From: Haplosporangium gracile
Taxonomy: Eukaryota; Mortierellomycota; Mortierellomycetes; Mortierellales; Mortierellaceae
DNA length: 22,542 nt
Reading direction: 5' to 3'
NCBI GenBank assembly: GCA_015499985.1
Contig: JAAAUF010000686.1
Coordinates: 1 to 22,542, forward strand
In this document: positions 11,740 through 21,481 of the stretch, in pieces
Layout of the letters: every line of letters starts with the position of its first letter
How positions within the stretch are numbered: position 1 is the first letter of the stretch
Notes under the pieces: generated by a model
Database searches by the model: none
What the model was told of the DNA's origin: nothing
Seen by the model: only the letters and a program-made list of their open reading frames with translations
Position numbers and translations under genes: made by a program

Positions 11740-12144
11740 TGGATCTAAACATTGAGAAAACAGGGCTGGGTCACAATAAATCCAAAGCGACACACCCGGA
11801 TCAAAAACATCTACACCTAGACAAGGAATGAACAACTTCAGTAGGGGATAAAAATAATTATAACACGGAGAAAGGGGAGAAAAGGGAAGCAGGGGATTGG
11901 TTCCATTGGTGCGCAACGCAATACAACACAGAACAACTCAACTCAACACAACGAGAGAACGAAGAAAGAAAGGACGTCTGAACGTGAAATACCAACAAAG
12001 ATGCGAAAAAAATGACCATTGCATGGACGAACACAAGGCAGCAAGGAGCATGGCGTACCTTTGGCACGGTCGACAGGCGAAAATTAGGGCGAGGAAGGGG
12101 AGGAAGAGAGAAGAAAGAGGAGAAAGAAAAGAAAGAGAAAAAAA

Positions 12145-12174
12145 GGAAGAGGAATAGAAGGAAGAGGAATAGAA
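12145..12174. repeat. 15-bp direct repeat x2 in a GA-rich tract
   Basis: Two adjacent identical copies of GGAAGAGGAATAGAA inside a purine-rich stretch that runs from about 12085 to 12185. It is simple low-complexity DNA. Confidence 0.85.
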
Positions 12175-13262
12175 GGAGGAAAAGAATGGTGTCTATGTGC
12201 CTTGTTTTTACTAACGCATCATGAAGAACAATGCGATCAATTGGCCTAGAACTCATTCAGTTTGTCCACTCGACTGGACCTGGCGTGGTTGTAGTTCAAT
12301 TGTTTATTGCATGACGCGAAAAGAAAATGAAAAAGAAAAAATTGCGGGTATAATGCTTGACTAAATGTCTTGTTCAATCAAGGGCATTCACCGATGGGGA
12401 TAGCTTACACTTCCCAAGATATATGATAAACGGTCTGGATAAAGTGTTTGCAAACGAGTAGAGCAAAAGGACAAAAAAAAATACAAAGAACTGTTCGAGA
12501 GAGAGAGAAACATTAGCCCTGAGAGAGCGGACATCCCGGCTCTGCGAACGGCTAATCATCCCTGTCTTTCTTGCCCATTTTTGGTGAAAAATGAGTATCA
12601 TTGGTCAAATTCAAAGAAGGCTAAAAAAATAAACTTTGATGCATTCTACAAGCACAGCATGAAGACGGAAGTTACCTTGGTAATATGTCAGGGGTACTTA
12701 TTGCTTCGAAGGACTTGCAAATGGCATCGGTCCTTGGTCTGTAGCAAGCTGATGGTGCCATTGATCTGTCACCATTGAATCAAGCGTAGCAACAAGGCAA
12801 GGCCAGGTGTCCGCCAGGTAAACGATTCTGAAAGAAACTTAGAGAGAAAGTCTCATCCCGATAGCTGAATGAGGTGATAGTGGTACAAGGTGAAAATAAT
12901 TGTGATAAAAATTCCTCCGCTCCGCGACAAAAGATACCAATGAGTAGGGGAGGATCACCAAAAGTGTGGAGGTCTCGTATATCCAGAGGTGTTGTGCATG
13001 CCATGACATACCCGCCCTGTTCCTGCTTGTCGAATGTGGATGCTGGAGGGGCATGGGAGAGATTGATAGGTTACTGGTGTGTGGTTGTGGTTGCGGGTGT
13101 GTGGTTGTGATTGTGGTTGCGACAGAAACATGAGTTCGCCTCTCAGTCGAAACTATAACCAAAATAGTACAGCTGTGCTCTCAATTTTTTTTGTGGTGAA
13201 ATTTGTTTTGTTGTTTATGAAGGATGAACAATTGTCAAGACGAAGGAAGGTTAGGACGATTA

Positions 13263-13378
13263 TGACCAAATGTACATGCGGAAGAAGAAGATGGAAAGTT
13301 GTATGTGTGCAGGAAGAGGTTGACCAAGTGTATGTGTTGCGGAAAAAGATGACTAATTGGATGTGCGGAGGAAGAGAA
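13263..13378. repeat. Diverged 29-bp tandem repeat, four units
   Basis: Units at 13263-13291, 13292-13320, 13321-13349 and 13350-13378 are each exactly 29 bases. They share a pattern of TGACCAA-, then TGTATGTG-, then CGGAAGAAG-like blocks, with roughly 60-80% identity by eye. 29 is not a multiple of three, so the units shift frame and no repeated peptide is produced. The repeat lies downstream of gene C. Confidence 0.75.
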
Positions 13379-13540
13379 GACAGTCAAGACAGTGAGGATG
13401 GTAAGAGGAGCAGGCTGGCAGAGGATCAAAGAGCAGAGGGAGAGAGTCGAGTGGTAGATGTTGCGGGAGAAGGTGTGTTGAAAAGATGGGTGCTGCTTTG
13501 ACAGAGACTGAGATGAAGAGAAGGTTGTCGTCGTCCAAGA

Positions 13541-14061
13541 TTACTGTGGGTTCATCACCACCAGGTAGACGGCTGCAGTGTTCGCTTCGATTCTGACCGG
13601 GATGATTCTATGTAGATAGAATTTTAAGCGCATCGTCGAGAGCGAGCAAACATTTACAAAAAGAGTGTACATGGGTGAAGGAAGAGTCAGCATGCCATTG
13701 CGATCCCGCAACCCTATTTTGCGGTTTTGCTGCTTTGGCTCTTCGCCGAAGGAGCCACAAAAAATGCGTGAATAGGAACGCAAAGCAGGAAGAACAAAGA
13801 AACAGCACAGAAGGATGAGACTTACATGAACAGGTTATGTCGCATAGGGGAAACAAGAGTGTTGCCGTTCAGAATGATGTGGGCTTGTGGAAAGAAGTGC
13901 ACAATGTCTTCCCACCAAACAATGCGCTCATTCGCGTTCAGTTGGTGAATTCGAAGATAGTGGATGGAATCGGGTATGTCAGGATCGTCAATGGATCGAA
14001 AACTTTGGAAGCTTGGAGCATCCACTAGGGAGGGAACCCGTTTTGACGAATACGACTTCAT
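13541..14061 (-). CDS. Gene C: N-module only (about 100 aa), short or truncated
   Basis: Exons 14061-13826 and 13607-13541 on the minus strand. The intron (218 nt, GTAAGT...CTACATAG) is phase 2, as in genes A, B and D. Residues 17-24 'SFQSFRSI' echo gene A 'LQSFRSV'. 'ERIVWWEDIVHFFPQAHII' (45-63) matches gene A 'QHIVLWNDILRVFRNARYI'. After the intron 'IIPVRIEANTAAVYLVV' (80-96) gives the shared P-x-R-I core. The frame stops at TAA four residues later, exactly where the others go into their disordered linkers. In the next frame, 13538-13353 stays open and encodes an acidic/hydrophobic start ('VILDDDNLLFISVSV'), so a one-base shift near 13555 may have cut a longer protein. It is either a stand-alone module protein or a broken paralogue. 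The start is the ATG that leaves the module whole. Confidence 0.65.
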
Positions 14062-14379
14062 TAGTGAAAGCGCACAGATCCAAAAGAGGTAAAAAGGAGT
14101 AGGAAAAAAAGATGGTAGCTGTAGGGCAGCGGTGGTGTTGCTGGCCCTAGGCGACAGGGAGAGGAGAGAAGCAGAAGCAAGGATCGAAAAATAGAAGGTG
14201 TCTGTTGACAAAGGATGGATTTAGCTGTGAGGTATGGGAGCAATGTGTATAGAAAGTGTGAAAGACGGGAAGAGAAGAAAAGAGTCAAGAGAGATTATTT
14301 CGATATGGTAAAATGATGTGAAGCGAGAGGTGTGAAGAGCGACAGGGTAAGATTGGACAGAAAGCCGAGGAATGGATCG
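14062..14379 (-). promoter_or_regulatory. CT-rich leader of gene C
   Basis: On the minus strand this is a pyrimidine-rich stretch between the TATA box at 14380-14387 and the gene C ATG. It matches the leader style of the wall-protein gene and genes A and B. Confidence 0.55.
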
Positions 14380-14387
14380 TATATATA
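14380..14387 (-). promoter_or_regulatory. TATA box of gene C
   Basis: TATATATA, flanked by GCTATATATACG on the minus strand. It stands about 320 bases upstream of the gene C ATG. An intact promoter suggests the short gene is still transcribed. Confidence 0.6.
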
Positions 14388-14916
14388 GCAGCTGTGTGCT
14401 TTCTGGCGAAGGCCAACGACGGAATGAATGAAGTAGAAAGAAACAAAAGTAACGGAGTGAACGGCAGGGAGTTAAAAGAGTGAGAAGTGAGGATAAAATG
14501 GCGAAGAAGAAATGAAAGAAGTGTCATTTTCTTTTTTCAGTGATTATGACTTCTTCTTACACCGCTTAAAACAGCTGCAGCCTTTTCAGGACCATTCTGC
14601 TGAAAATTTCATTTTTATTTTCGTCCTTGCTTGGCCATTAGGTTATTAGTTTCTCGACAGCAATTGCAGGCCGAGAAGTGGGCATTCACCTCAATGTTTG
14701 TTATCCAACGGCGCAGACAAAATACATACGCACACCCTTTCTAGCAGAATATCAGTCTCATCTTGCTTTCTAACAGACGATGTACTGGATGACATGTAGA
14801 AAAGTCAAGAAAACCAAAAAGAAGAAAAATCTCTCTCTTTCTTCCTTTGTGTCCCACCCTTTTAATTTTTCATTTATTCTTTGCATTGCTTGGTCGCACA
14901 GAGACGAATGTTTTGG

Positions 14917-15222
14917 TCAAGGGTCCGATTTCACATCTCTTATTCGCATGGCTCGCCTAGTTCTCCTTTCCTTTCTCAGTAATGTTGCATCCCTAAATTG
15001 TTTTGACCATGTAGAACAAAAGCAAGTCGGAGCAACTGGGAAAATAACTCTCTGAGTGGCATTCTCAAACTCGAACTGGCTCATCCATGGTCCCGCAATT
15101 CTGGATATCTTTGATAGGGCACAGCATTGCAAATGAAAGGTCATCCAGTAGATGAGAGGGCTCTTTAAAGGCCTCGCCCAATTTTCTTTCTCCATCTTCA
15201 TAACGCCAAAGGTCTGCGCCAT
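14917..15222 (-). CDS. Weak candidate ORF (101 aa), unrecognised
   Basis: An ATG-started minus-strand frame with fairly balanced composition and basic C-terminus ('RKERRTRRAMR'). An acceptor-like TACATAG lies 5 bases before the ATG, so it could be an internal or second exon. No domain, signal peptide or similarity to the other genes is visible, and no promoter element is evident. It may be chance. Confidence 0.2.
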   Translation of the reverse strand: MAQTFGVMKMEKENWARPLKSPLIYWMTFHLQCCALSKISRIAGPWMSQFEFENATQRVIFPVAPTCFCSTWSKQFRDATLLRKERRTRRAMRIRDVKSDP

Positions 15223-15818
15223 ATGGGACCTATGTACAATGAAGTCAGTTGGGGTATGAAGCGAGGAGATAGATAATAGAAACAAGGGGACTGATAGTGA
15301 TGATGTCAAGCTGTAGCTCATTTAGTTGGAAAATAATGGCGAGGCGCTCGAAAGCGGGAATCGTCAGTTCTCAGGCAGCGATAGTTCATGACTACCGAAG
15401 ATTATTACTCTGACGCAAATTTTAACAGCAGTGGTAGTGAGGAGTCAAGTTCTTTTTATCTCTATGGCCTTACGGTGCTTCTGACGTATTAGATAGACGG
15501 ATAAAAAACGTCACCGAGTAGGCTATGGAAGTAGGAGAAAGTAATGAAAGGAGGCGAAGCAGAATACCGCGGGAGGCGCTATCGACTCCCCTTCCCCTTA
15601 CGAGGTAATGCTTCCTCCTTTATGCTCTCTGGATACTAAAAGAAAAAAGAGATTACCAGGATGTTCTACGGAACATCTCTTAGAAAGGGTTCCAGCGAAG
15701 ACGCTCAGCCCCCTCCTGAGTGGCGCAGACATAAAATGATAGATGGAGCAGCTTCTCATTTGTGCTTTGCTACTGATGGTTTCCGACACGACCAGTTGTT
15801 TCTTGCTTACGCGTTAAT

Positions 15819-16031
15819 ATGTCTGATAGAAATCATCCATTACGACTAATTTTTTCATTCATCGGTCGTTTGACGAATCGGTTAAAACCAGTTGTTTGCG
15901 ACGCAGACAAGCGATCATGTCCTGTGCCTCTCAAACGTTTTGTCGGTCGCGAGATATACATCAACCTAGCAGAATCATTGTCATGCCAGTACGCTGCACA
16001 GGGCAAAAGAAAGGAAGAACAAAAGGAGTGA
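15819..16031 (+). CDS. Weak candidate ORF (70 aa), unrecognised
   Basis: An ATG-started, Lys/Arg-rich frame ending 'KGKRKEEQKE'-like in its last residues. It overlaps by 31 bases another open frame (15661-15849, 62 aa) in a different phase, so together they could be a frameshifted relic or two chance frames. The region lacks the CT skew of the surrounding spacer. Nothing is recognised in either translation. Confidence 0.15.
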   Translation: MSDRNHPLRLIFSFIGRLTNRLKPVVCDADKRSCPVPLKRFVGREIYINLAESLSCQYAAQGKRKEEQKE

Positions 16032-17373
16032 CGCGCGGCTGGGAGAACGTGTTCATTGTGACAGCAACATCTATGATCCTATCGAGCACCCAGTCTTTGT
16101 TGATTGTTGTTTGCAAAGTACAAATGCAATAAAACTAAAATTGTAAGCCTTCGCCAGCCCGTGCTCCGCCGACTAATGCATTTTTTTTTTATCTTTCCTT
16201 TGTTCATGGGTTCAAAAAAATATACCAATCTCTCATAACGATCGGGGTCGCATCCGTTCTTTCTTTCACCAATGAAAGAGTAAGTTATTCTTCACCTTGT
16301 TCCTAATGACGTCCCAAAGTCGAAAGCACTACCTTTGCCTTCTTTGCTTCGCCATAGCTGTCGTTTCTTAAAAGATAGACCCTTTTTCTCCTTTTCTAAT
16401 TTTATTTAGTTTTTGAACTGACGGGTTGGCATTTGCTTGTTTGCCCCTTATAATCTCCACCTGCCCTTTCACTCCCCTTCCTTGTTTCTCCACTCGAATC
16501 TTGGTCACTTTACTTTGCCCCCTCCTTAATGTCACAATGCTCTACTCCACGTCCTCACACACTTTAAACACAGCGCATCCACGTCCACGTTCACAAACAC
16601 AAACAAGCACAGGCATACGTTTCCAAACAGACTTCAGCACACTCTCCCTCAATTATTGCGACCATTTTTTCGGAAGGATGCAAGACAATCTGTTGGACAC
16701 ATCTACAATCGCATGGAATACCTTGTTGATTGTTCTTTATTCACAAGAAGGGTTGCTAAATAGCCGCTTTTCCGCTTGGTTCTATAAAAGAAAACACCTC
16801 CTCCGCCTTGCTCTTTTCGTCTCGTATTTTTTGTAAGTTACATTCTGCGAATGTACTGTCCTTTTACCCCTTTGTCTTCTGAGTGGGTTGTCCTATTTGT
16901 TGTTTTTCATCAATGGGTTTTCGCGCTAGTGGGAAATGTTTGGCCTCCAAGGTCGTAGAAGCGGGAGGAAAAGGAGGGGGAGAGAAGCAGGAGCAGGAAA
17001 ACAAAAGGGAGCAAAAGGCACATCATGCAAGCGTGCATGAGCATAACACACCATCTACTCCCTCCACTTTTATTTCGGTCCCTACGATGGTTCGATTGGG
17101 GGTGTGTGTTTGTGTTTTGACCCTCTCTCTGCTGACAGATGCCCGCTCGCTTCCCGGTGCAAAAAAGAACTTTTTAGATCTCTTGTATGGTCTTTTGGGA
17201 TAACCTTTTTCTTGATGTTGTTGCTAGCTTTTTTAATCCATCCATGCCTTGGTCAATGTTGACAGTAGAGAGCCTCTCATATAGAAAAGATATATCTCGC
17301 AGATATGGCACCATACCATGATGACGTTGTGTTTCCAAGAGTGTTTATATGTCTGCTGTTTGTTTTGTTTTCC

Positions 17374-17408
17374 TTTGGGTGAAAGCGAAAAAAAAAGGTT
17401 CACCCAAA
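17374..17408. repeat. 10-bp inverted repeat (potential hairpin)
   Basis: TTTGGGTGAA at 17374-17383 and its exact complement TTCACCCAAA at 17399-17408, with a 15-base A-rich loop. It could form a stem-loop in RNA or be a protein-binding dyad. It has no adjacent gene to explain it. Confidence 0.7.
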
Positions 17409-18749
17409 CAAAGTTCGATTTATTGTTTTGGATGTGCTTTGTTGAGGAAGAAGGGTTGATGATAGGTGCATGCGTGTGATGGTGTGTATGTTACTGAGTA
17501 ATTCTTTTTTTTTTCTCTCTTTCCGTGCCCCTTTTCCTGATAAAGCGATCTTTGAAAAAAGAATCGTTACTCTCATTCACTTTCATCAAAAATCCTCTCC
17601 TTTTTTTATCTCAACGGTTGCTTGGACAACAGTTGGGTGAGCATACTACTTTCTTGGAGCAAGCGAGCAAACTCCCCCTCTTGAAGTTGTGGGAGCATAT
17701 GTACAAAGTATAAGGTTTGAAAAAAAAGAACGCCGTCCTACTTGTAGCGTTGGATGGTGGAGGGGGGAATGGGAGATGGTAAGCACCCGAGTCGATGGAC
17801 TGGGATCTGTCCTCCATTTCCCTCGTCCTTGCCTTTCGCCTTTTCTCCTGTTTCTGTAGTTACATCTCATCAGGCCCATAAAGTCGGACTGGCGACCCTT
17901 GGTACCCTGTCCCTGACACTTTTATCGATGCTTGTTTTTCCCGCTTCCTTGCATTGCGAAAGATTGATAAAAAAACAAGAGAAGGAAGAGACATGCACGC
18001 ACACCACCATCGGCCATGCAAACAGGAAATGCTCAATCTCTCATGGTCAAACCTTACTCATTCTCATGCATGGAAAAGAAATCGTAGTCAACATTTTTGC
18101 TCAACTCTCACGCCCACTCACTCCTTCCTCTCGCTGCTTCTTTTTTACTCTGCTCCGTCCCTTGACCTCCTCCCAAAATAACAAAGCAAGCGAACAAGCG
18201 AGCTTGGACAAAAAGGGAAAAAAAAAAAGCACACCTCGTTCGCCCTTATTCATTTCGATAGCAGGGGTCATGCCCTTGTTCAGTGATCGACCTGCACAGC
18301 TCGTTTCTTTTGAGTCCTTCTTCTCTCTTTGCTGTTTGTCGAGCCAGCCTGCATCAGTTTCCCTCGTTGTTTGTTTATCACTTTTAGACCTGAAACTGAG
18401 TGGGCGTGCTCAGGCTCATGCGAAAGACAAAACACTAACCGACGTCCTGAATGTGTTACAAAAACCAATTTTTCCTCTCTTTCCTTTTTTCTCTTTTTTT
18501 TTTTTTAACTTCGGATCACTATCTTTTCCCCTTCCCCCTCACCCCGCTTACCCACCCCTGGATTCCCACTCACACATGCGAACACCCTTCTTACCGTTCC
18601 TCTTCTTGTCATTTTCTCCTCTCTCCATTGATATCGTTTCCACAAATCGACCACTGCACTTCAATACATCATCTATATTGGCCCAGTCTGTGACCTGAGT
18701 GGTTTGACAGCTTCCTCCCCATCACTCTTTCCTCACGACCGCCGTCAAG

Positions 18750-21481
18750 ATGCCTGTAGACAGGAACAGAGGAACTCGGTTTCTTGGTCGTCGTCGCGTA
18801 CACCGCGATCAATCCATTCAAAAATTTCAGAAGCTGAACGAGCCGGAGTTCTTTCAACTTCTTCGTACTTCCCAACGAGCCACGGACAACTTTCGGTCAG
18901 TCCTCCGAAGCAGAGTTGCTGGAGTATTCCGCGGCTATCAAAGTATCACGCATAATGGCGAGGACGAAGGTCTTGTTGAGGAACAGAACAACCCTAGCGT
19001 GATGTAAGTCATAGAATGTCAACGTGTTTTGATATATCTTTTTAGTGAATATGTGGCGCTAACTATTTGATCGTTATCTGTTATAGATCGCGTCCTCGTC
19101 GATATCAAGCATATGAGAATGACACGCTCCATGTTGTATATCCTCCGGGCGGTGATAATACCACGGGATCCGATACCGCGGACACTGACCCAGGCGCAGA
19201 TGATTACGACGACGATATGGATAATACGGACGACAATCCATCTGACGATGATTACCAACAAGAAGACCTCGACGAGATTGACGATGATGACGAATACGAC
19301 GGCAGCATCAACAATGCCCTGATCGACTACACGGAATACCACCTTCAGGCGTCGCTAAACATTCAATCGTTGATTCGCCCCTCCATCTCCTCTATCGTGT
19401 CTACAGGATCTCGCCCGTTGGTATTACTAAACACTTTCGCCTTTCCCATGCGGGATGAACGCAGGGACGCTCTTCCAATGGAGCAAAGTTCCTGGAAGAT
19501 GTTCAAGGCTTGTGACTGTCCCTGGGGTACGCCTGAGAATGGAGAATGGGTTCCCCACTTGATCTCAGAAAAGTCTTACGGAATCATTGGATCTCAGAAG
19601 GCTACTCGGTTCGTTCAATTATTTGGCCCTGTCCTCCGCTCCAGAGCTGAATGGTTTCTTCAAACTCTCCGCAGCTCCTCTTTCGACGCCGATCCAGCCC
19701 CGATGTCGAACCGAGACCTTGTCCTCAGCCATCTCTGTCGCGAACTCCGCCTCGAAAGGAACGACCAAGTTGTGAGTTACTTGGAGCAGGCGATCAAGAA
19801 CCTCGAACAGGGTATCGCTTCATATCATAACTACGAAGTTGGCACACCCTCCAAGCAACAACGCCTCACAAGATCTGACCGCGCCCTCTTCTCACTCTAT
19901 CCGATTGAGGAAGACTCCAGTGCAATGGATGTCGACGATGAGAACATTTCTGGCGCCTACCTTGTCGCCAATAGACTTGGTCGCGAGCACTTCGTCTGTA
20001 AACATCACCACAAGCGGCTGTATCCCATGTTCGTTCCAGGTCATGTCGGGGCTCAAACCAATGATGTTGCGACTTACGACGTCCGCACTGGCAAGCTGAG
20101 CGCTATTCTCAAGTCGGAAGCGGAATTGACGGATTTCCGCGGGATCGATCCTGACAAGATTGGCTTCGTGTCCAAGGTCGACATCACAGTGGATTGGGAG
20201 GCTTCAATGGAGGACATCCGTCGACTCCATGTGTTTGTGGCCCGCCTAGGAATCACCACCATGACCATCTTTGGCGGCGACGGACGCGAGATTTCCGACA
20301 CTCCCGAGCAGGTCGAGGCCGAGACTCAACATGTGCAGGAATTGCTCAGGAACTCAGTCACCGGCCTGACAAAAGTGAATGTCAACTGGGGCACCAAGTT
20401 GAATCTCTCGAAACTCCTTCAAGACGTATCGTCGACAAGAGAAGAGAAACTCTATCTCACGTTCAAGGACAGCCGCCAGGAAATGTCGTCGGTGATGCTC
20501 ATTGGCCACCTGGGGGTCCCCCGCATCAAGTCCACCCTCGAAGATCTGCCATTGGTATCTGATGGTTCCTTCTTGACTGGAAAAGCGCAGAGTCTCGAGA
20601 TCCCATCGGTCTTGCAACTAAGCGATGAGACAATGGCGACTATAATGCAGGCGATTCAGACGAACCGTGCACTCACATCGTTAACTCTCGACTGCAAGGC
20701 CACCGGTTATGGGATCAAGTCCACTGTCGCGGCCATTGAGAGCATCAACCTCGAGCTCAGTAAAGGACCCAGCCCTCGACAGCCTCTCCGCCGACTCCTT
20801 CTCAAGAACAACACCGATAACGACATCGCAGCAGTTTTCGACATCTCATTACCTCCCCCACAATACCATTTCACAAAGGCATTCGCTCTAGATGTTACGG
20901 CAAGATCTAATTCCAGTCTTGGGTCGGTTATCAAGGCATACGGCAGCTCTATCCGTATTCTCCACATAATCGGACTTGCTCCCGGCTGTCCTAACATCCT
21001 GGACGTTCTATTTGAGTCCGAAAGGGTGCCCAACAAGCTTTTCAGTCTGACGCTCCTACTGGACCAGGTGAAGAAAAACCATATCGAGTCCCTTGCCAAG
21101 CTCCAGGTGTCCTCGAAGAAGACTTTCAAGCAACTTGCTCTGATTGCCCAGCCTCAAGACACTGACTCCAGGACGGCAATTTTGAGTACTCTCGAGACGC
21201 TTCAAGGCTTCCAGGTTTTGTTGACTCGAACAGCAGCAAGGGATACCGAGGAGTGGATTGTGGATGTTATCAAGGCGGTCGGAGTGTCGTCGGGCTCGAC
21301 CGTTGTTGTTGTCGAATCCGCAGAGGAGCTGGCGCGGATAGTACCGGGCTTCACAGATGCTGGTCTTCATTCCCTAAAAGCTATTTTCGACCGTTCCGAA
21401 CCTGGTGATACTCCAAAAGAGGATCCAGTAGTTAAAATGGCCGGCACGCCTTCCCCGCCAACGCTGGGGCAGTCCAAATAG
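18750..21481 (+). CDS. Gene D: large modular family protein (882 aa), paralogue of gene A
   Basis: Exons 18750-19003 and 19087-21481. The 83-nt intron (GTAAGT, GCTAACT branch site, TTATAG) is phase 2, at the same place as in genes A-C. The N-module is diverged and basic ('GVFRGYQSITHNG' at 58-70) and continues after the intron as 'SRPRRYQAYENDTLHVV' (86-102). An extreme Asp/Glu stretch covers about 108-156. The rest matches gene A in order: 'RPLVLLNTF' (194-202), 'WKMFKACDC' (221-229), a 'YGIIGSQKATRFVQLFG' region (from 249), a helix, 'GREHFVCKHHHKRLYP' (383-398), and an LRR-like tail with 'ALTSLTLDC' (613-621). The ATG sits in a good context (TCAAGATGCC) after a CT-rich leader. There is no signal peptide or membrane segment; the basic N-terminus could act in nuclear import. 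Function is unknown. Confidence 0.9.

Larger units (their letters stand above)
10041..13540. other. Long spacer with strand skew; no firm gene
   Basis: The left 220 bases are the CT-rich (minus-strand) leader of gene B. From 11640 to 12190 the plus strand is strongly GA-rich, looking like a minus-strand leader with no clear gene behind it. From 11100 to 11270 the plus strand is CT-rich. The right end holds a GTGGTTG-type low-complexity stretch (13072-13125), a 29-bp tandem repeat, and a frame that could continue gene C. Small open frames exist but carry no recognisable domain. Confidence 0.55.
14388..18749. other. Long spacer between gene C and gene D
   Basis: More than 4 kb with no recognised gene. 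Contents: two or three small ATG frames without known domains, a TATAAAAG motif at about 16783 on the plus strand, a 10-bp inverted repeat at 17374-17408, several T and A tracts, and a CT-rich plus-strand zone from about 18470 to 18749 that is the gene D promoter and leader. A long plus-strand open frame (17754-18698) is judged an artefact of CT-rich sequence. Confidence 0.55.

Noticed and set aside
11858..12256. Minus-strand frame with a Leu/Phe stretch resembling a membrane segment
   Set aside because: The hydrophobic run is translated GA/CT low-complexity DNA, not a real membrane helix.
17754..18698. Plus-strand open frame of 314 codons just before gene D
   Set aside because: The translation is Phe/Leu/Ser/Pro-rich with poly-F runs and no domain. 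CT-rich DNA is poor in stop codons, and the stretch overlaps the expected promoter and leader of gene D.
19019..19342. Minus-strand Val/Ile-rich frame opposite gene D
   Set aside because: It is the complement of the Asp-rich GAC/GAT/GAC tract; the apparent hydrophobic helix is a by-product.
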